9,885 nucleotides of DNA from an uncultured Selenomonadales bacterium. GTDB taxonomy: Bacteria; Bacillota; Negativicutes; Selenomonadales; Selenomonadaceae. Positions 1 through 5,912 of the stretch are shown here, in pieces. Position 1 is the stretch's first letter, and each line of letters starts with the position of its first letter. A model generated the notes under the pieces. It had not been told where the DNA came from. It saw only the letters and a program-made list of their open reading frames with translations, and did not search any database. The stretch is taken from assembly GCA_937915725.1 (NCBI GenBank), contig CALGGV010000306.1, forward strand, positions 1 through 9,885, in the 5' to 3' direction. A program made the position numbers and the translations under genes.

Positions 1-521
1 CCGCCAACGCCAATATCGCCCGCCGGTACGTCAACATGAGGTCCAATGTGTCTGTAAAGTTCAGTCATAAAAGCTTGGCAAAATCTCATAACTTCATTAT
101 CAGATTTGCCTTTGGGGTCGAAATCAGAACCGCCTTTGCCGCCGCCAATCGGTAAACCTGTCAAAGAATTTTTGAAAACCTGCTCAAACGCCAAGAACTT
201 CAAAATGCTAAGGTTTACGCTGGGATGAAAGCGAAGTCCGCCTTTGTACGGTCCAATAGCAGAGTTCATTTGTACACGATAACCGCGGTTAACTTGAGTT
301 TCGCCCTTGTCGTCCTGCCACGCAACACGGAAACTAATAACTCTTTCCGGTTCCACAATTCGCTCTAACAATTTCTGCGCCTTGTACTGTGGATTTTTTT
401 CAAGGAACGGAACAATCGAAGTTAAAACTTCCTTAACCGTGTTTTGAAATTCAATTTGGTCGGGGTCACGCTTTTTAATCAAATTCAGAATATCTTCAAC
501 GTAAGTTTGCATTTCAGACAT
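1..521 (-). CDS. gdhA: Glutamate dehydrogenase, N-terminal part (cut by window edge)
   Basis: This is the first 173 codons of a hexameric-type glutamate dehydrogenase, which interconverts 2-oxoglutarate plus ammonium and glutamate in the cytoplasm. The reading frame shows the family's substrate-binding and catalytic elements in order: PYKGGLRF (residues 91-98, Lys93), the Lys of VFKNSL (Lys117), GGGKGGSDFDP with Lys129, and VPAGDIG with Asp169. Their spacing matches the Lys89/Lys113/Lys125/Asp165 set of the Clostridium symbiosum enzyme, offset by four. The nucleotide-binding domain lies outside the window, so NAD versus NADP preference cannot be judged; the N-terminus resembles biosynthetic, mostly NADP-linked enzymes. 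The start is the ATG at 521-519, nine bases after a perfect AGGAGG (531-536). A second in-frame ATG three codons later is less well placed. It is transcribed away from the rest of the window. Confidence 0.95.
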   Translation of the reverse strand, partial: MSEMQTYVEDILNLIKKRDPDQIEFQNTVKEVLTSIVPFLEKNPQYKAQKLLERIVEPERVISFRVAWQDDKGETQVNRGYRVQMNSAIGPYKGGLRFHPSVNLSILKFLAFEQVFKNSLTGLPIGGGKGGSDFDPKGKSDNEVMRFCQAFMTELYRHIGPHVDVPAGDIGVG

Positions 522-558
522 TTTTTAAATCCTCCTTTACTTCAAAGAATTTTAACAC

Positions 559-588
559 AATATAATTTTTTTGTATACCACCTTTCAA
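559..588 (-). promoter_or_regulatory. Probable gdhA promoter
   Basis: Read on the minus strand, TTGAAA (588-583) and TATATT (564-559) are separated by 18 bases. The predicted start lies near 552, giving a leader of about 30 bases before gdhA that includes the AGGAGG at 531-536. The -35 and -10 hexamers each match the consensus at four to five positions. A GTATAC palindrome (573-578) lies in the spacer, where a repressor could compete with polymerase. Confidence 0.55.
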
Positions 589-605
589 AAAGTACACTGT
601 ATACA
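573..605. promoter_or_regulatory. Paired GTATAC palindromes, candidate operator for gdhA
   Basis: GTATAC occurs at 573-578 (inside the promoter spacer) and again at 599-604, as TGTATACA (598-605), just upstream of the -35 box. The two are 26 bases apart, start to start. The upstream copy is also the right arm of an almost perfect 13-base palindrome, 592-604, with one mismatched pair. Position and symmetry suggest a dimeric regulator bound on one face of the DNA. The regulator is not identified and the function is inferred. Confidence 0.3.
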
Positions 606-630
606 TATTTAGGGGCTAAGGGCTAGAGTA

Positions 631-730
631 TGTTTACAAAGAAAGAAGTTGGTGCGCGTTAGACGCCCGCCGCACTCCGTTTTTTTAATAAAGAAAAGCC
701 GCCTTGTTAAATTTTAAAACTTTGTAAACA
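631..730. mobile_element. 100-bp inverted-repeat element (MITE-like or structured repeat)
   Basis: TGTTTACAAAG (631-641) is matched by its exact reverse complement CTTTGTAAACA (720-730), which bounds a 100-bp unit. The interior differs in composition from its surroundings: a GC-rich hairpin core (651-676), a seven-T run (680-686), a GCCGCC block (698-703) and an AT-rich tail. No transposase or coding capacity is present. The symmetrical termini plus symmetrical CTAG/heptad flanks resemble a small non-autonomous insertion or a REP/ERIC-type intergenic repeat. No direct target-site duplication is clear, because the four bases next to the ends (AGTA and ATTC) differ. It could instead be part of a structured transcript. 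Calling it mobile is an inference; the repeats themselves are directly visible. Confidence 0.45.
651..686 (+). terminator. Hairpin plus T-run inside the 100-bp element
   Basis: GGTGCG (651-656) pairs with CGCACT (671-676), five Watson-Crick pairs plus one G·T, and seven T residues follow at 680-686 after a three-base gap. An alternative inner stem, GCGT/ACGC (656-659 with 663-666), is also possible. The shape is that of a factor-independent terminator for plus-strand transcription. No plus-strand gene precedes it, so it may only block antisense or stray transcription between gdhA and the next gene, or end a short RNA. Confidence 0.3.
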
Positions 731-769
731 ATTCCTAGTGATTAGGGATTAAAGACACTGGCTTTTTTT
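694..769 (+). terminator. Long-range stem with T-run, possible second terminator-like fold
   Basis: AAAAGCC (694-700) is fully complementary to GGCTTTT (760-766), and the T-run continues to 769. The 59 enclosed bases contain the stem 731-749 and a weaker TTGTT/AACAA pairing (704-708 with 727-731), so a branched fold is possible. This is speculative, because the enclosing stem is only seven pairs around a large loop. The T-run also lies just where a -35 box for the downstream promoter would be. Confidence 0.2.
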
Positions 770-784
770 ATTTTCCAAAAGTAG

Positions 785-790
785 TATAAT
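785..790 (+). promoter_or_regulatory. Probable -10 box for the REC-GGDEF gene
   Basis: This is a perfect TATAAT about 120 bases before the ATG at 909. There is no good TTGACA at the right distance: the bases 17 upstream are a C-plus-T run. The promoter may therefore need an activator or rely on the -10 alone. The predicted start near 797 gives a leader of about 110 bases. That leader contains GCAGGAA (808-814), a small CATAT/ATATG hairpin (836-840 with 850-854) and a TTCAAC/GTTGAA pairing (796-801 with 889-894) that would end just before the ribosome binding site (898-903). Confidence 0.45.
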
Positions 791-908
791 TAATTTTCAA
801 CAGAAAGGCAGGAACTTTATAAAAATTGGAAAATTCATATGTTGCCGGTATATGCTTGTTGTTGTAAGTATGAGTTTTTGTATAAATGGTTGAATTTAGG
901 AGATTAAA

Positions 909-2183
909 ATGCAAAAAATTTTAATTGTTGACGATGAAATTATAATGCAAAAAATAGCGTCGAAAATCCTTTCAAAAGAATATGAAGTAATTTGTGCGTC
1001 GTCGGGCGAAGAGGCGATTGAACTTTTTGAAAATGAAAAACCCGATATGGTTTTATCAGATTTACTGATGCCGGAAATGGACGGCTACAAGCTACACAGA
1101 ATCTTACAAGAAAAAAGTTCAAATTCTGTACCGATAATGTTTATGACGGCTGATGAAAGCGATGAGAGCGAAAGTCACGGCTTTGAAATTGGCGCGGCTG
1201 ATTATATTCGTAAACCTTTAAAGGCAGATATTTTATTGCGGCGCGTTGCAAATATTTTGGACAATCTTGATAAAATTCAGGATTTAAAACAGGCGGCTGA
1301 AGTTGACCCAATGACGGGCTTGCTAAATAAAATTGCGGCAACACGTGAACTTGAAAAAATCTGCGCGACGGCGAACGGCGCGTTAATAATGCTGGATTTA
1401 GACAGCTTTAAACTTGTCAACGATATTTACGGACACCCGCAGGGCGATAAAATTTTAATTAAATTTGCCGAACTGCTGAAAAATATTACCCGTGAATCAG
1501 ATTTACTGGGCAGGATGGGCGGCGATGAATTCATTGCTTTTTGCCACGATATAAAATCTGAAGAAATTATCGCCGAAAAAACTAAATATCTAAATGAAAA
1601 ACTTTTTGAGGCTGCCAAAATTTTTATGGGCGAAAAATTTAATATTCCGCTCGGCGTTTCTGTCGGCGCAATTTTTGTACCAAATTTCGGTACTGATTTT
1701 CAAACGCTTTATAAAAAAATGGATAAGGCACTTTACAAAGTCAAGCAAAACGGCAAGCACGGCTACAGCATTTACAGCGAAGAAGAAAATTTTGGCGCGC
1801 AGGAAAATTTTTCTGATATAAATCAAATTTTGGGCGAAAGAGTCACTCCGCACGGCGCGTACTTTTTGGAATTGGAACAATTTAAATTAATTTATCGTGA
1901 AATGTTCAGAATTATTACCGCGTACAAAAAAGACTGCCAATTTGTAACTTTGACAGTCAATACAGAAAATGAATCAATCCTTGAGGAATTGGGCGAACTT
2001 TTGAAAAATAATTTGCGCGTCAGTGATTGTATTACTCAAGGCGGCAAGAATAAATTTTTTATACTTTTGCCGGAAACTAAATCTGCAGAAATTCAATATA
2101 TGATAATGAAACTTTCGGCGAAAATTAAAGCCACAAAAAATCTTTCACAGTATAAAATTTCTTTCGATTCAAAAAGTTTATAG
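909..2183 (+). CDS. Response regulator diguanylate cyclase (REC-GGDEF) with degenerate second GGDEF-like domain
   Basis: The predicted role is phosphorylation-controlled synthesis of cyclic di-GMP from two GTP. Residues 1-118 form a receiver domain with the acidic pair Asp8/Asp9, phosphoacceptor Asp51 (in SDLLMPEMDG), Thr80 and Lys102. Residues 133-290 form a GGDEF domain: it begins DPMTGLLNK, has metal-binding Asp163 in LDLDSF, substrate residues NDIYGH (171-176), an intact GGDEF signature (204-208), and an RESD inhibitory site (195-198) exactly five residues before it. It should be active and product-inhibited. The C-terminal part, about 310-424, is shorter. It shows RVSD (370-373) five residues before GKNKF, then FILLPET, which fits a decayed GGDEF fold. 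The start follows AGGAGA (898-903) by five bases. No partner histidine kinase is in the window. The gene converges on the large ATPase gene. Confidence 0.9.
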   Translation: MQKILIVDDEIIMQKIASKILSKEYEVICASSGEEAIELFENEKPDMVLSDLLMPEMDGYKLHRILQEKSSNSVPIMFMTADESDESESHGFEIGAADYIRKPLKADILLRRVANILDNLDKIQDLKQAAEVDPMTGLLNKIAATRELEKICATANGALIMLDLDSFKLVNDIYGHPQGDKILIKFAELLKNITRESDLLGRMGGDEFIAFCHDIKSEEIIAEKTKYLNEKLFEAAKIFMGEKFNIPLGVSVGAIFVPNFGTDFQTLYKKMDKALYKVKQNGKHGYSIYSEEENFGAQENFSDINQILGERVTPHGAYFLELEQFKLIYREMFRIITAYKKDCQFVTLTVNTENESILEELGELLKNNLRVSDCITQGGKNKFFILLPETKSAEIQYMIMKLSAKIKATKNLSQYKISFDSKSL

Positions 2184-2189
2184 TAATTT

Positions 2190-2218
2190 GACGGCGCAAA
2201 TTTCCGGCGTCTTTTTTT
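2190..2218 (+). terminator. Terminator after the REC-GGDEF gene
   Basis: A 22-base near-palindrome (2190-2211) with outer stem GACG/CGTC and two mismatched pairs is followed at once by seven T residues (2212-2218). It begins six bases after the stop codon at 2181-2183, as expected for a factor-independent terminator. The T-run touches the stop codon of the convergent ATPase gene. On the minus strand the hairpin is not followed by T residues, so it should end only the plus-strand transcript. Confidence 0.6.
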
Positions 2219-5200
2219 ATTGAACCGGTTTATATTTCGGCGGATTAGAAAAAGTTTTTTCAAATTCAACAATTTTTTGACGCCATTTATTTTTTTCGGC
2301 GGCAACAGCTGTATCTTGCAAACTTTTCAATTTGTTAAGTACACTTTTGCTCCAACTCTGCGCGGCGTCAAATTTTTTTACCAAAATTAATTTTTTCCAC
2401 AATTTTTTTATATCGTCCATTATGCAGTAAATATCACCGTCAGTGTTATTTCTGTCTTGATAATTTTTGAACGTATTTAAATATAAATCTGCCGCTAAAT
2501 CGTACTCTGCAATATTTATAAGCGTGCTTGCCAAAAAAATTTTGTTCACAATTTCTTTATTCTCAAGGCGGCTTGATTCCAAAATTTTACAGAAATTATT
2601 TACTTGCGCGGGAATTTTATCAACATTGCCGGTATTTCTCAAAACATAAATTGAATTTTCCATAGCGTGAAGGGTTACATCTGCAACTGCGCCGAAAAAT
2701 TTTATGCTTAAATCCAGTGCCTCTTGATTAAGTTTCAACGCCTCTGAATTTTCTTGTTTAGCCAAAACTTGCGCTAAATTTTGTTTAGACTTTATTAATT
2801 TTTCAACAGTACCCATATCAAATTTTTCTTCAAGCATTTTTTCAAGCACGGCTGATTGTTTACGCAAAAATTCTGCCCTTTGAGTTGAATCAAAAATTTC
2901 TCTTCCAAAAAAATTAAACTCAATGAAAGTTGCGTCTGCCATATCTGAAAATTTCTGCGCGAGTTCCAATTCAAAATTTTCGTCAAGCTTTTTGGTAATA
3001 ATTTCAAACATTTCACGGCGCACTTCAAACAACTTTGAATAATTATCTGTATCGTAGTAATAACTTGCAAGATTTTCCAGCATTTCAATCAAGCGCAGGG
3101 CGTCAACAGAATTTTTCTTAAACAGGTTAATTTTTTCTTCAATGAGTTGTAGCCTTTGCGTTTGAATTTCAAGTTTTTTATCTTCGTCGTCCGTAGCGTC
3201 AAAAATTTCTTCCATGAGTTTAAGGCGTTCGTCAATCGATTCAGCCGGGGTATTTTCCAAAATTCCCTGCATAATTTCTAACTTTTGATTTTCCCAATAA
3301 GAAATTTTTTCATTGCAATTTAATTCCGGATGGTTAAAATTTTCGCCGTATTCGTTTATTTTGTTGAGGCAGTACAATAAATTTTCGACGGCGTCCAATG
3401 TTTCACGAGAATTTTTGCCGAATATGGAAATTTTCTTTTGAAGGTTATTTTCATACAGTGGAATAATTTTTTTACAAGTTGAAAGGGCGTCTTCAGCCAT
3501 TCCCAATTTTTCAAGAGTGATTGCCAAATTAAAAGTTGGTGCTGCAAGTTCCAAGCTGTCATCGCCGCAAATATCCCTGTACAATTTCAATAAATTTTGA
3601 TACAGAATTTTTTTGCGCTCAGGGTTTTCAAGTTTTCCAATTTCCATATTTAAAAAATTCATTGCACTCAAAAGTTTTTGATAGTCTTTTTTTCTTTGGC
3701 GAATTTCAATAATTTTTTCAAGCAAATTAATTTTTCTATCGCTGTTCAAACTTTCATTCCAAAAAGCTAAACTTTCCATAGCGTCTAAACTTTCTTCAGA
3801 CTCCACGCCGTAAACGCGCTTGCAAATTCCCAAAATTCTTTCGCGCAGTTCAATTTTGCGCGTTTTTGAAGGAACTATACCCGCTAATTTTTTCAGCGGC
3901 TCAATCAATTTTGATTCATCGTTGTAAAAAAATTTTTCGCTTGCCGTGACTGCTGATTCATACATTTCTAAAGATTTTTGTTCGTCGCCGAGTTTGCGCA
4001 AAGTAAAAGCAATTACAAGCATTGCCTCAATTATAAAATCCTGCGCATTAAGCTGAAGAAATTTTTTGTGCGCAGATTCTGCCAATTCCAACGCCTCTTT
4101 GTGGCGTTCTTGATTGTTTTTAATTTTTGCAAGTACCAATTCAAAATAAGCGTAGGGTAAATCTGACGGCGCACAAATTTTTTTAACCTTGCCGAAAAAT
4201 GAAGTTGCAATTTCTTCCGCAAGAAAATTTTGTACGCCGCTTGCACTTGAAAAATTATTTTCGTACTGCCGCTGCAATTCTGCCGCGCTGTCAGTAAGTC
4301 TCACAATTATATCTGCCCATAAACTAAAATTTGCCGATTCAAATTTTTTAAAATAATTATTGGCTTGATTGACAGTATGGCGAATTACAAATTTATTTTC
4401 CTGCTTGTACTTTAAAATCAAAATTTCCTGAACAGTTTCATCAAATTTGAAATTATCTTCAGCCGAATTATCGTCCTTGTCAATCAGCCGCACGAACGAA
4501 AAATTTTTAATCATATTGTACGCCGTTTCATTGAAGGCGGGGATTATGCTAAATGCAATTTCGTCCGTCCAAATTTTTAACGCACAAAGATATTTTATCA
4601 TTTCCCTAATTCCCGTATCGTCCATACATTCAATCAGATTGACTACGATTTTTCCCACGCGATTTTGAAAACTTTCATTTTTCGGCGCAAAATCTGAAAT
4701 TTTCGGCTCGTGATATTTATCTTTCTTTTTAAGAAGGCGGTATTGTTCGGCGCAAAGTTCAAGGTACAATGGATAACCGCGCGTCAATTTCGTTATCTGA
4801 TAGCAAAGAATTTTTTGTTTAGTTGGAAGACCGCGATTTTGCAAAAATTTTAGCGAAACTGTATCATCGAAAGGCTTTAATTCCTGCCGAATAATTTTTG
4901 AATTTAAATCTTCAGAGAAATTTAATTTGTCACGCCCGCCTAAAACCCAAATTACATTTTGAATTTCTTGCAGAAGTCCAACGCCTTCATCTTTCAGCCA
5001 CCAATCCGGCTCGGGGTGTTCTTTAGTTTTGCGCCCTTTGAGAATTAAAATTTCATAACTGTCCAAAATTATCACTGCGCGACGATTATTTTTCAGCGTC
5101 GAATAATTTAAATCCTGTGCAAAAAGTTCAATCAATTTATCTTCCAATTCGTTTTCATCTTGAATATTTTCGGCGTTAGATTTAAGCAAAGTTATAGTGT

Positions 5201-5771
5201 CGCGCAGATATTGCCGGTAAGCTGCCTTTTCGTCATTGAGTTCAAAATTTTTGACGCACCAGCCGTAAATTTTATCAAGCCACGCAATTATATCTGACTG
5301 ATTTTTTTGAACGAAATCTGCCGCCGCAAATGCTATTGGAATTGCGCCCGCCGTCCCTGCAACAGTAAAAGCCGCCGAAGTTAAACCAACAATATTTGAA
5401 ACGCCGGGATAATCGCTGAGAAAAGATTTTTGTTTTGGCGGAAAAGTATTTTCGCCGGTATTTTTTTCATAAAGATAACAGCCCATTTCAAAAAGCGGAA
5501 ATTCAAAGCCCGCTTGACTAAGCCGCCGCGCCAATTTTTTCAGTACATTTTTAACAATTACAATACTGTCAAAATCGTGGTAAACATATTCAACGCCGCT
5601 AATCCTGTTTGCAGGCTCCAACAAATTTTTCAAAAAAGCAGTTTTGCCAATTCCGGGTACGCCCGTATAATAAAAAATTTTACTTTCGCCCTCGCGCAGA
5701 TTTTCACATTGAGTTTTGAAATTTTGAATTAAATCTTCCCTGCCGATAAAAACTCTTTTTAAAATTGTCAT
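2217..5771 (-). CDS. STAND-type P-loop ATPase with long TPR-like C-terminal region
   Basis: This 1184-residue protein has no N-terminal effector: the ATPase begins almost at once (FIGREDLI, 8-15). Walker A is GVPGIGKT (37-44). Walker B is VIILDSYE (233-240, Asp237). A sensor-like strand WVLGGRDK lies at 275-282, and RGYPLYLELCAEQY (331-344) matches the GxP-containing helix of STAND ATPases. Residues about 391-455 read like the winged-helix segment that usually follows. From about 540 to 1160 it is helical with degenerate TPR units, several of kinesin-light-chain style: YGVESEESLDAMESLAF (654-670), FGKNSRETLDAVENL (784-798) and FFGAVADVTLHAMENS (1025-1040). A glycine/alanine-rich hydrophobic stretch (about 123-155) interrupts the ATPase. 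STAND proteins are signal-sensing switches; what this one senses or drives is unknown. The start chosen is the ATG at 5771-5769. An upstream in-frame ATG (5861) would span both promoters and lacks a ribosome binding site. It could be regulatory, defensive or a scaffold. Confidence 0.85.
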   Translation of the reverse strand: MTILKRVFIGREDLIQNFKTQCENLREGESKIFYYTGVPGIGKTAFLKNLLEPANRISGVEYVYHDFDSIVIVKNVLKKLARRLSQAGFEFPLFEMGCYLYEKNTGENTFPPKQKSFLSDYPGVSNIVGLTSAAFTVAGTAGAIPIAFAAADFVQKNQSDIIAWLDKIYGWCVKNFELNDEKAAYRQYLRDTITLLKSNAENIQDENELEDKLIELFAQDLNYSTLKNNRRAVIILDSYEILILKGRKTKEHPEPDWWLKDEGVGLLQEIQNVIWVLGGRDKLNFSEDLNSKIIRQELKPFDDTVSLKFLQNRGLPTKQKILCYQITKLTRGYPLYLELCAEQYRLLKKKDKYHEPKISDFAPKNESFQNRVGKIVVNLIECMDDTGIREMIKYLCALKIWTDEIAFSIIPAFNETAYNMIKNFSFVRLIDKDDNSAEDNFKFDETVQEILILKYKQENKFVIRHTVNQANNYFKKFESANFSLWADIIVRLTDSAAELQRQYENNFSSASGVQNFLAEEIATSFFGKVKKICAPSDLPYAYFELVLAKIKNNQERHKEALELAESAHKKFLQLNAQDFIIEAMLVIAFTLRKLGDEQKSLEMYESAVTASEKFFYNDESKLIEPLKKLAGIVPSKTRKIELRERILGICKRVYGVESEESLDAMESLAFWNESLNSDRKINLLEKIIEIRQRKKDYQKLLSAMNFLNMEIGKLENPERKKILYQNLLKLYRDICGDDSLELAAPTFNLAITLEKLGMAEDALSTCKKIIPLYENNLQKKISIFGKNSRETLDAVENLLYCLNKINEYGENFNHPELNCNEKISYWENQKLEIMQGILENTPAESIDERLKLMEEIFDATDDEDKKLEIQTQRLQLIEEKINLFKKNSVDALRLIEMLENLASYYYDTDNYSKLFEVRREMFEIITKKLDENFELELAQKFSDMADATFIEFNFFGREIFDSTQRAEFLRKQSAVLEKMLEEKFDMGTVEKLIKSKQNLAQVLAKQENSEALKLNQEALDLSIKFFGAVADVTLHAMENSIYVLRNTGNVDKIPAQVNNFCKILESSRLENKEIVNKIFLASTLINIAEYDLAADLYLNTFKNYQDRNNTDGDIYCIMDDIKKLWKKLILVKKFDAAQSWSKSVLNKLKSLQDTAVAAEKNKWRQKIVEFEKTFSNPPKYKPVQ

Positions 5772-5782
5772 ATCTTCAATCA

Positions 5783-5788
5783 CTCCTT
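5783..5788 (-). promoter_or_regulatory. Ribosome binding site that decides the ATPase start
   Basis: AAGGAG on the minus strand lies 11 bases before the ATG at 5771-5769. The spacing is slightly long, but the only closer in-frame candidate is a GTG (5783-5781) that overlaps the site itself. The upstream ATG at 5861 has no such site, so translation most likely starts at 5771. Confidence 0.6.
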
Positions 5789-5795
5789 TTTTGTT

Positions 5796-5824
5796 ATAAT
5801 ATAAAAAGTCTTTTAAACAATCAA
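5796..5824 (-). promoter_or_regulatory. Promoter of the STAND-TPR ATPase gene
   Basis: On the minus strand TTGATT (5824-5819) and TATTAT (5801-5796) are separated by exactly 17 bases. The predicted start near 5789 gives a very short leader of about 18 bases that includes the AAGGAG at 5783-5788. The placement supports translation from 5771 and rules against the longer reading frame. It stands back to back with the glyQS promoter, whose -35 box begins 14 bases away. Confidence 0.6.
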
Positions 5825-5837
5825 TACAGCGCGCAGT

Positions 5838-5866
5838 TTGACAAGGGCGCGGCAATTCCATATAAT
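5838..5866 (+). promoter_or_regulatory. Perfect-consensus promoter of glyQS
   Basis: TTGACA (5838-5843) and TATAAT (5861-5866) match the housekeeping sigma factor consensus at all twelve positions with an ideal 17-base spacer. Transcription should start near 5873, giving a leader of about 40 bases. That is far too short for a T-box riboswitch, so expression looks constitutive and strong rather than controlled by uncharged tRNA(Gly). This arrangement is directly visible; the constitutive behaviour is inferred. Confidence 0.85.
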
Positions 5867-5912
5867 TTACAGGAATTTTTTTATTAAGATAAAGGGAGGT
5901 CGGTTTAAGTAA

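Larger units (their letters stand above)
612..749. repeat. Heptad repeats flanking the 100-bp inverted-repeat element
   Basis: The left flank carries GGGCTAAGGGCTAG (613-626). The right flank carries CTAGTGATTAGGGATTA (735-751). In both flanks a CTAG tetramer sits exactly four bases outside the 11-bp inverted repeats (CTAG at 623-626 and 735-738). The right flank also folds on itself: 731-737 pairs with 743-749 around a GTGAT loop, with one G·T pair. The left unit is the same 14-mer found again immediately after glyS (8861-8874). Confidence 0.6.
522..908. other. 387-bp gene-free interval between divergent gdhA and the REC-GGDEF gene
   Basis: No convincing gene lies here. From left to right it holds the gdhA ribosome binding site and promoter (531-588), the GTATAC pair (573-605), heptad repeat units of the GGGCTAA type (612-626), a 100-bp inverted-repeat element (631-730), an imperfect hairpin continuing the heptads (731-749), a T-run at 763-769, a perfect TATAAT (785-790), and a leader of about 110 bases before the ATG at 909. 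A longest plus-strand frame beginning at 444 only overlaps gdhA antisense and has no ribosome binding site. Confidence 0.7.

Noticed and set aside
444..626. Plus-strand open frame of 60 codons
   Set aside because: It lies mostly antisense to the well-supported gdhA N-terminus and its promoter, has no ribosome binding site and its product has no recognisable features.
630..662. Ten-codon open frame at the left end of the inverted-repeat element
   Set aside because: It has no ribosome binding site and begins inside the repeat; too short to support as a gene.
797..908. Possible c-di-GMP riboswitch in the 110-base leader of the REC-GGDEF gene
   Set aside because: The leader is AT-rich and shows only small stems. 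None of the conserved GEMM-type core sequence or paired helices is visible.
1590..1880. Overlapping open frames on both strands within the REC-GGDEF gene
   Set aside because: They shadow a well-supported GGDEF domain and have low-complexity products without ribosome binding sites.
2217..5771. Avs-type antiphage STAND protein
   Set aside because: The STAND ATPase plus TPR layout is similar, but there is no N-terminal nuclease or other effector and no defence genes nearby, so a defence call is not supported.
5772..5861. Thirty-codon N-terminal extension of the ATPase from an upstream ATG
   Set aside because: It covers both divergent promoters, has no ribosome binding site, and encodes no part of the ATPase fold. 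The ATG at 5771 has AAGGAG upstream.
5867..5912. T-box riboswitch upstream of glyQ
   Set aside because: Only about 40 bases separate the promoter from the gene; no T-box core sequence or terminator/antiterminator pair can fit.
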